From Clostridium sartagoforme (GTDB lineage: Bacteria; Bacillota; Clostridia; Clostridiales; Clostridiaceae): a stretch of DNA of 64,000 nt. Position numbers and translations under genes: made by a program. The stretch covers positions 1,178,001 to 1,242,000 of the forward strand of contig NZ_SRYR01000001.1 of NCBI RefSeq assembly GCF_004794105.1, given 5' to 3'. The notes beneath the pieces are model-generated. The model worked only from the letters and a program-made list of their open reading frames with translations, was not told where the DNA came from and did no database searches. The first letter of the stretch is position 1. The number at the start of each line of letters is the position of its first letter. Below, in pieces: positions 58,867-64,000 of the stretch.

Positions 58867-60207
58867 CTATTTAAGTCCAGTTGAAGCTATACTTTCTTTT
58901 ATTTGATTTGATAAAAGAATAGTTAATAAGATAACTGGTAAAATTGTTATAAGTGATAAACCTAATATAAAGTTTTGCTTTATAGATCCATTATTAGATA
59001 AATTATATAATGCAACATTTAATGTCCATAATTCTTGTTTTTCTGTAACCATCCATGCCCAGAAAAAATCATTCCAGTTTGATAGGAAGGTTTGAAGAGC
59101 TATTATTGAAATAATAGGCTTCGATAAAGGCATACAAATTTTAAAATAGCAATATAAATTTGAAGCTCCATCAACCCTTGCCGCTTCGAAAAGTTCATTA
59201 GGTAATCTATCAAAAAATCCTTTATATAGATAAATAAAGAATCCATACGGTAATAAGAATGGAAATAGCAATGCTCCGTAATTATCATATAATCCCATAT
59301 CTTTAAACATTGTAAATTGTGGTATCATTATTGATGCAAAAGGAATCATCATAGTTGCTAAAAAGAAAAACAACAATGGATTTGAAATTTTCTTTGGTAA
59401 CAATCTAGATAAAGAAAATGCCGTTAATGAACATAGTACTGTTTGTGTTAAAATAGCCCATAATATTACTATTACTGTATTCAAAACAAAAACTAAGAAG
59501 CTATATTGACTAATAGCTTTATTTTGTGAATAAGCATAAGCTGGTAATTTATGATAATGTGCAAAGCTTTCTAGTAAAAGAAAATTATTTTTCTTTTCAG
59601 TTAATCCCATAAAATCACCAGAGGTTTTGAAATCACCATTTAATAAGTTATCCATTCTAGGTTCAAAGTCACTAGTTCCAAATTTTGAATTATCGTAGCT
59701 TTCCTTTACCCCATTTATATTAAAATCATATTTTATATTGTTCATTGCCTTGTTGTATCTATCGTTTGTTAAAACAACATCCTTATTTATAACCGAATTA
59801 GCATAAACTCCAAAATCTCTTTCAAGTTCTAACTCCATTTTGTGAGCTCTTGAGTAATAAACAGTCTTATTATCCTTTACTCCATAAAATTTTACTTCAT
59901 AAATAGAATCTCTTTTAAAATCATTAATTGTTGAAAACATGGATAAAACTGTGTCTTTCTTTATTGTCTCTAAAAACTCATCTTCATCCTTTCCAGTATA
60001 ATTATCGTAATTTAAAACAATAGAAATACTTTTTGCACTATCTGGTAATATACTTGGAGGCATATCATAAATCTTAACATTATCCTTTAATGAATTACTT
60101 GCAATATAAAATAAAGGATATAATATTGCAATGGCAAACAAAATTGTAAAGATATATGCAACTACTTTTAATCCTTTATTATTATTTAATTTCTTTTTAC
60201 TTTTCAT
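58867..60207 (-). CDS. ABC sugar permease (MalG-like) with a large extracytoplasmic insert
   Basis: 446 residues against about 275-280 for usual CUT1 permeases. After the first membrane helix comes an insert of about 150-160 residues (residues 45-205) before the normal core. The EAA loop ELFEAARVDGASNLYCYFKICMPLSKP is intact, so the protein should couple to an ATPase. The insert faces outside and may bind the SBP or the glycan. No ATPase gene is nearby; a shared MsmK-type ATPase is likely. Confidence 0.88.
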   Translation of the reverse strand: MKSKKKLNNNKGLKVVAYIFTILFAIAILYPLFYIASNSLKDNVKIYDMPPSILPDSAKSISIVLNYDNYTGKDEDEFLETIKKDTVLSMFSTINDFKRDSIYEVKFYGVKDNKTVYYSRAHKMELELERDFGVYANSVINKDVVLTNDRYNKAMNNIKYDFNINGVKESYDNSKFGTSDFEPRMDNLLNGDFKTSGDFMGLTEKKNNFLLLESFAHYHKLPAYAYSQNKAISQYSFLVFVLNTVIVILWAILTQTVLCSLTAFSLSRLLPKKISNPLLFFFLATMMIPFASIMIPQFTMFKDMGLYDNYGALLFPFLLPYGFFIYLYKGFFDRLPNELFEAARVDGASNLYCYFKICMPLSKPIISIIALQTFLSNWNDFFWAWMVTEKQELWTLNVALYNLSNNGSIKQNFILGLSLITILPVILLTILLSNQIKESIASTGLK

Positions 60208-60221
60208 CTCTATCCCTCCTC

Positions 60222-61157
60222 CTAATTTCTTTCTGATTTATCTAGCTTCATTTGGAATATTGTCATTACTGCTATTACTGCAAATAATATCATTGAAGCA
60301 GCAGCACCTTTACCATAATCTAAATCTTGTTTAAAAGCATTGTAAATGAAAATACCCATAGAGGTTGATGAACCACTTGGACCACCTGATGCAAATTGAT
60401 AAGGAGCATCTAATATTTGCATAGCTCCAATAACAGCTAATACTAATTGAATTATTATTATAAACACAATATTAGGTAATATTATATATCTTATCTTTTT
60501 AAAACCAGTACATCCATCAAGTTCAGCTGCTTCAAAAACTTCAGCTGGTATACCTTGAATAGCAGCTGTATACATAAGTACTGCAATTCCTCCACCTATT
60601 ACTCCTGGGAAAATTATTGCAAATTTCGTTAAATCAGGATTACTAAGCCATAGCTGTGGTTCTGCTCCAAAGAATTTTAATATTTGATTTGCTAGACCAT
60701 AATCAGGACTCCAAATCCATTTCCATATAATAACATTAACAGACATAGGAATTACTGCTGTAACTAAATAAACAGTTGTAAACAATTTCTTTCCTTTTAA
60801 TATTTCATTCAAAAACAAAGCTTGAATTATTGGCACAAAGAAAACTAATGTTAAAGTTAATATTAAAAAAACAAATGTATTTTTCCAAGCATCCCAATAG
60901 AAATGTGTTTGAAATAAATTAGCATAATTTTCGAGTCCTACAAATTCTCCTGGTGGATTTATTGCATCATATCTAAATAACGACATATAAAACGATTTAA
61001 ATATAGGTATATACCTAAGCCAAAGAGTAAATATTATTCCTGGAATTAAAAATAAGAAAGGTGAAATTTTTCTCATAACATTCTTATATTTAACCTTTTT
61101 ATTTTTATTAGGATTTTTTTTATTAATTAAACTCTTTTCTAAACTTTTATTCAACAT
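60222..61157 (-). CDS. ABC sugar permease (MalF-like)
   Basis: 311 residues with six membrane segments and EAA loop VFEAAELDGCTGFKKIRYIILP. First gene of the minus-strand operon; ATG at 61157 follows GGGAGGACAAAT. Works with the permease at 58867 and the SBP at 61483. Confidence 0.93.
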   Translation of the reverse strand: MLNKSLEKSLINKKNPNKNKKVKYKNVMRKISPFLFLIPGIIFTLWLRYIPIFKSFYMSLFRYDAINPPGEFVGLENYANLFQTHFYWDAWKNTFVFLILTLTLVFFVPIIQALFLNEILKGKKLFTTVYLVTAVIPMSVNVIIWKWIWSPDYGLANQILKFFGAEPQLWLSNPDLTKFAIIFPGVIGGGIAVLMYTAAIQGIPAEVFEAAELDGCTGFKKIRYIILPNIVFIIIIQLVLAVIGAMQILDAPYQFASGGPSGSSTSMGIFIYNAFKQDLDYGKGAAASMILFAVIAVMTIFQMKLDKSERN

Positions 61158-61203
61158 ATTTGTCCTCCCCTATTTGCTTATTTAAATTATCTGATATTAT
61201 AAG

Positions 61204-61217
61204 TGTAAGCGATTACT
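61204..61217 (-). promoter_or_regulatory. cre-like site in the permease promoter region
   Basis: TGTAAGCGATTACT differs from the CcpA consensus at one position. On the minus strand it lies just upstream of a TATAAT at 61199-61194, so binding would repress the permease operon. A LacI-type operator is the other possibility. Confidence 0.5.
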
Positions 61218-61385
61218 AATTTTTATTAAATGTTGTAAATTTAAGAAAAAAGGTGCTATCTTTCAAGAAATATCTGTATATATTGACCTCACTTATACTA
61301 AAGGTTAAATTTATGTACTATATATCAATTTTCAATACCTTTAGAAGAAATATTAATAGTTAATTTTAGATACCATTTGTTAATT

Positions 61386-61423
61386 TTAAATCGTTTACAT
61401 TACGTGCTGTTTTTTTGTATACT
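61386..61423 (+). promoter_or_regulatory. SBP promoter with overlapping cre-like site
   Basis: TTTACA (61394-61399), 18-bp spacer, TATACT on the plus strand, 60-70 nt before the SBP start. The sequence 61386-61399, read on the other strand as TGTAAACGATTTAA, is cre-like and covers the -35. Confidence 0.55.
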
Positions 61424-61482
61424 TATCTCATCAAGCAAGATAACAGTGCATTGATAATTTAAAAGGTATAGGGGGATTTCAT

Positions 61483-62823
61483 ATGTTAAGTAAAAAACTA
61501 ACTAAATTACTTGCTACATTTTTAGTTGTAGGTATTAGTATTGGCGCATTAGCTGGTTGTTCAGGTAAAACTGCTAAGGAACCAGAAAACTCTGATAAAG
61601 AGGTAGAATTAACACTTTGGGTCACAAGTAGGGAGCAAGATGACTTTACCGCTAGTGTAGAAAAAGAATTTTTAGAAAAATATCCAAATATCAAACTTAA
61701 CAAGGTTGTTAAGGAGGGAGATCCAGGTAATGAATTTTACCAAGGTGTTGCAGCTGGAAATGCTCCAGATTTAATAGACGTATCCTTTACAATGATGGAC
61801 AAATATATGAAGGCTGGTATTCTTGAACCACTTGATGACTATATAAGCAAGTGGGATGAAGGAAAAGGATTATCAAAAAAATATCTAGACATGCTTTCCT
61901 TAGATGGAAAAGTATATGGTATTCCATCACAAGTAAATCCAATGTTCTTTGGTTACAATAAGAAGCTCTTTGCTGATTCAAGTATTACATCTGTTCCAAA
62001 TACTTGGGATGAAGCTTTAGCTGATGCAAAAAAATTGACTATCCCTGAAAAACAACAAGCAGGTTACGGAATACTTTCTGCAGAATGGACAGAATGGTTC
62101 TTCCAATATTATGTTTGGCAAGCAGGTGGAGATTTAACTAAACAAAATTCTGATGACACTTTATCTTTAACTTTTACAGACCCAGCAGTTATAAAAGCTG
62201 CAGAATTTTATCAAACTTTAGTAAAAGAAAAGGTAATTCAATCAGATTTAACTTTGAAATTTAATGATTTAATTCCTCAATTTGCAACAGATAAGATTGC
62301 TATGATGCCTTTTGCCGGTGACTGGGTAAGTTGGGCAACAAGCCTTGGTATGAACCCTAATGATATTGGTCTTGCTTTATTCCCTGCTGGTCCTTCTGGA
62401 AAACATACAACAGCTATTGGTGGAAATGCAAGAGTTATAAATGCTAAAACAACTCCTGAAAAGAAAGATGCTGCATTCAAATATATAAGTTTTTATGAAA
62501 GTAAAGAAGAAAAAACAAAGTTCTATAAAAATATTGAAAGCAAGGGTGTTGTAAATCCTGTAATTATTCCAAGAGATGATTTATCTTTAGATGATATAGT
62601 TAAAATGCCAGAAGAATATTCAAAGGTATTAAATGATATTCAAGATGAAGGAAGACTTGAATTCTATGGAAAGGCTACTGTTGCTTCTTATATAGATAAG
62701 GCAGTACAAAAAGTAATTTCAGATCCTACTGCTGATCCTACTAAGGAATTTAAAAGTGCTCAAGATTTAGCTGAAAAAGAAGTATTAGAAAAGTTTAATA
62801 AAGACATTAAAGCTAATAAATAA
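61483..62823 (+). CDS. ABC transporter sugar-binding lipoprotein
   Basis: 446 residues. Lipoprotein signal with lipobox LAGC (Cys near 25). SBP family 1 fold: ELTLWVTSREQDDF, GVAAGNAPDLIDVSF, VYGIPSQVNPMFFGYNKKLF. Binds an oligosaccharide at the cell surface for the permeases encoded divergently. Ribosome site AGGGGG before ATG. Confidence 0.94.
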   Translation: MLSKKLTKLLATFLVVGISIGALAGCSGKTAKEPENSDKEVELTLWVTSREQDDFTASVEKEFLEKYPNIKLNKVVKEGDPGNEFYQGVAAGNAPDLIDVSFTMMDKYMKAGILEPLDDYISKWDEGKGLSKKYLDMLSLDGKVYGIPSQVNPMFFGYNKKLFADSSITSVPNTWDEALADAKKLTIPEKQQAGYGILSAEWTEWFFQYYVWQAGGDLTKQNSDDTLSLTFTDPAVIKAAEFYQTLVKEKVIQSDLTLKFNDLIPQFATDKIAMMPFAGDWVSWATSLGMNPNDIGLALFPAGPSGKHTTAIGGNARVINAKTTPEKKDAAFKYISFYESKEEKTKFYKNIESKGVVNPVIIPRDDLSLDDIVKMPEEYSKVLNDIQDEGRLEFYGKATVASYIDKAVQKVISDPTADPTKEFKSAQDLAEKEVLEKFNKDIKANK

Positions 62824-62831
62824 TTATAAAT

Positions 62832-62882
62832 AAAAAAGCCCTAGATTATAAGTAATCCATTATCAGTCTAGGGTTTTATTTG
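62832..62882 (+). terminator. Terminator after the SBP gene
   Basis: Stem CCCTAGA / TCTAGGG with a TTTTATTTGTTTTT tail. Confidence 0.85.
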
Positions 62883-62930
62883 TTTTTATGTTATAATTTT
62901 ACTACATTATTTTTTTATTGGAGATTAAAG

Positions 62931-64000
62931 ATGTTTAAGATATTTCAACATAAATCTAATCTATTAAATAAAATTATCATATACTTTAGAAAAGTACATA
63001 TTTTAAAAAGACTTCTTATTTCTTTTTTAATTGTTATTTTAGTACCTACTATTATAATTGCAACATTTAACTACAGAACTTATTCTAAAGAAATGGAAAG
63101 CACTATTACATATTATTTAGAACTTTTAACTGAAAATATATACGAAATACTATTAAAGGAAATGGAATATTATGAGAACTTATCCTATAAGGTTTATAAA
63201 GATGAGTATATCTCCTCTCTCCTTATAGAAAATGAAAAAATAGCTTTAAATAAAGAATCTACTACAGAAGATAAATCCAAATATGAACAAAACAAAAAAA
63301 TAATAAATGATATGCTTTTTACTTTAACCTCAGATCATGAATATGTAAGTAATGTTCAAATTATAACGCCCTATGACCAATATACTCAAATTAGCCGAGA
63401 TGAAAGAAAAAAAGGTGCAATAATTTCAAATTTAAATATCTTTAGAAATTCACCTGAATATACCGATGCTATAAATAATAATGGTTATCCACTTTGGTTT
63501 GATCAACCTCAAGGGCAAACTATCTTCTTAAATCAAAATAATAATAATCAAACTATCTTTAATCATATTAGTATGTCTAGGTCCTTAATAGATTTCCACA
63601 CAGGTAAAACCTTAGGTGTTATACATATGAATATAGATTTAAGATTTTTAATAAACATAAAAGGAATTAAATTTGATAACAAAGGTAATATTTTATTTAT
63701 GTCAAAGGCTGGATCATTAATGTCTCTTAATGAAAACGTTAAAATCCCTGCAATTTCGCAAGACTCTGAAATTGTAGAAAAAATATACTCAACTTCTTCT
63801 GGCTCTTTAACGGAATATATAAGTGGTAAGCCTTATTTAATCTATTTTAAACAGTTACCTAATTCCCCCTATTATCTTATTTATATAATAGATAAATTAT
63901 CTATTTTTAGTAGCAGTAAAACTATATTTAAGTTAAACTTTAACGTTTTACTTATATGTACTTTTCTGGCTCTTATACTAGCTTATATGGTTACTTTAAG
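62931..64000 (+). CDS. Sensor histidine kinase N-terminus (YesM-type), cut by window edge
   Basis: About 356 codons before the edge. Cytoplasmic start MFKIFQHKSNLLNKI, first membrane helix near 28-48 (LLISFLIVILVPTIIIATF), a dCache-like extracytoplasmic sensor (about 50-325) and a second helix (FNVLLICTFLALILAYMV). This layout is that of YesM/LytS-type kinases paired with AraC-type response regulators, which often control the neighbouring sugar ABC operon. The kinase domain itself is outside the window. Confidence 0.82.
   Translation, partial: MFKIFQHKSNLLNKIIIYFRKVHILKRLLISFLIVILVPTIIIATFNYRTYSKEMESTITYYLELLTENIYEILLKEMEYYENLSYKVYKDEYISSLLIENEKIALNKESTTEDKSKYEQNKKIINDMLFTLTSDHEYVSNVQIITPYDQYTQISRDERKKGAIISNLNIFRNSPEYTDAINNNGYPLWFDQPQGQTIFLNQNNNNQTIFNHISMSRSLIDFHTGKTLGVIHMNIDLRFLINIKGIKFDNKGNILFMSKAGSLMSLNENVKIPAISQDSEIVEKIYSTSSGSLTEYISGKPYLIYFKQLPNSPYYLIYIIDKLSIFSSSKTIFKLNFNVLLICTFLALILAYMVTL

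Overview
The window is a 64 kb piece of a low-GC Firmicutes chromosome, most likely Clostridium sensu stricto. The evidence is AT-rich intergenic DNA, strong AGGAGG ribosome sites, T-box control of aminoacyl-tRNA synthetases, c-di-GMP and lysine riboswitches, a LicT-type beta-glucoside operon and families typical of clostridia (YedF, CD3324, DUF1062, DUF5694). I see no rRNA, tRNA, CRISPR array, transposase or prophage. Most genes lie on the minus strand.

Layout. 1-4.8 kb: a secreted M60 zinc protease with four discoidin-type repeats, cut by the left edge, behind a c-di-GMP-I riboswitch and terminator. 5-8 kb: trkA-trkH potassium uptake. 8-10.5 kb: metG with a Met T-box. 10.5-15 kb: a deaminase-like protein, a LysR regulator facing a nitroreductase, a broken ferredoxin-nitroreductase gene and an orphan class III cyclase-like protein. 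15-19.7 kb: a licT-bglP-bglA beta-glucoside PTS operon with two antiterminator (RAT) sites. 20-23 kb: a rubredoxin-like protein and thrS with a Thr T-box. 23-32 kb: DUF5694, a GNAT, a heterodimeric ABC exporter facing its MerR regulator across a 19-bp-spacer promoter, a hydrolase, a membrane protein and an AraC regulator. 32-34 kb: a YfcC-family transporter under a lysine riboswitch. 34.6-37.3 kb: three VOC proteins and a nitrilase. 37.4-39.1 kb: a compact AspRS under a T-box with two antiterminator/terminator modules. 39-41 kb: a periplasmic-sensing diguanylate cyclase. 42-47 kb: selenium genes (mnmH, selD, yedF). 44.8-50.5 kb: a decaying stretch with several broken genes. 50.5-51.8 kb: two unrelated small genes sharing the same unusual leader, an 8-codon upstream ORF whose stop codon lies in a conserved hairpin. 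52-56.6 kb: an amino acid permease, DUF421, a GC-richer PPOX-family gene that looks acquired, and an AraC regulator. 56.9-64 kb: a glycan uptake locus (lipoprotein SBP, two permeases, intracellular beta-helix glycosidase, partial sensor kinase) with cre-like sites.

How it fits together. The protease with discoidin domains and the beta-helix (GH110-like) glycosidase with its importer suggest a life on host or mucin-like glycans. The GGDEF protein could feed the c-di-GMP sensed by the protease riboswitch. Much of the window is controlled by RNA: one c-di-GMP-I riboswitch, one lysine riboswitch, three T-box leaders, two RATs, and the paired uORF-hairpin leaders, which I do not recognise and which are the best candidate here for something undescribed. 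All functional calls rest on reading motifs by eye; no database search was possible.
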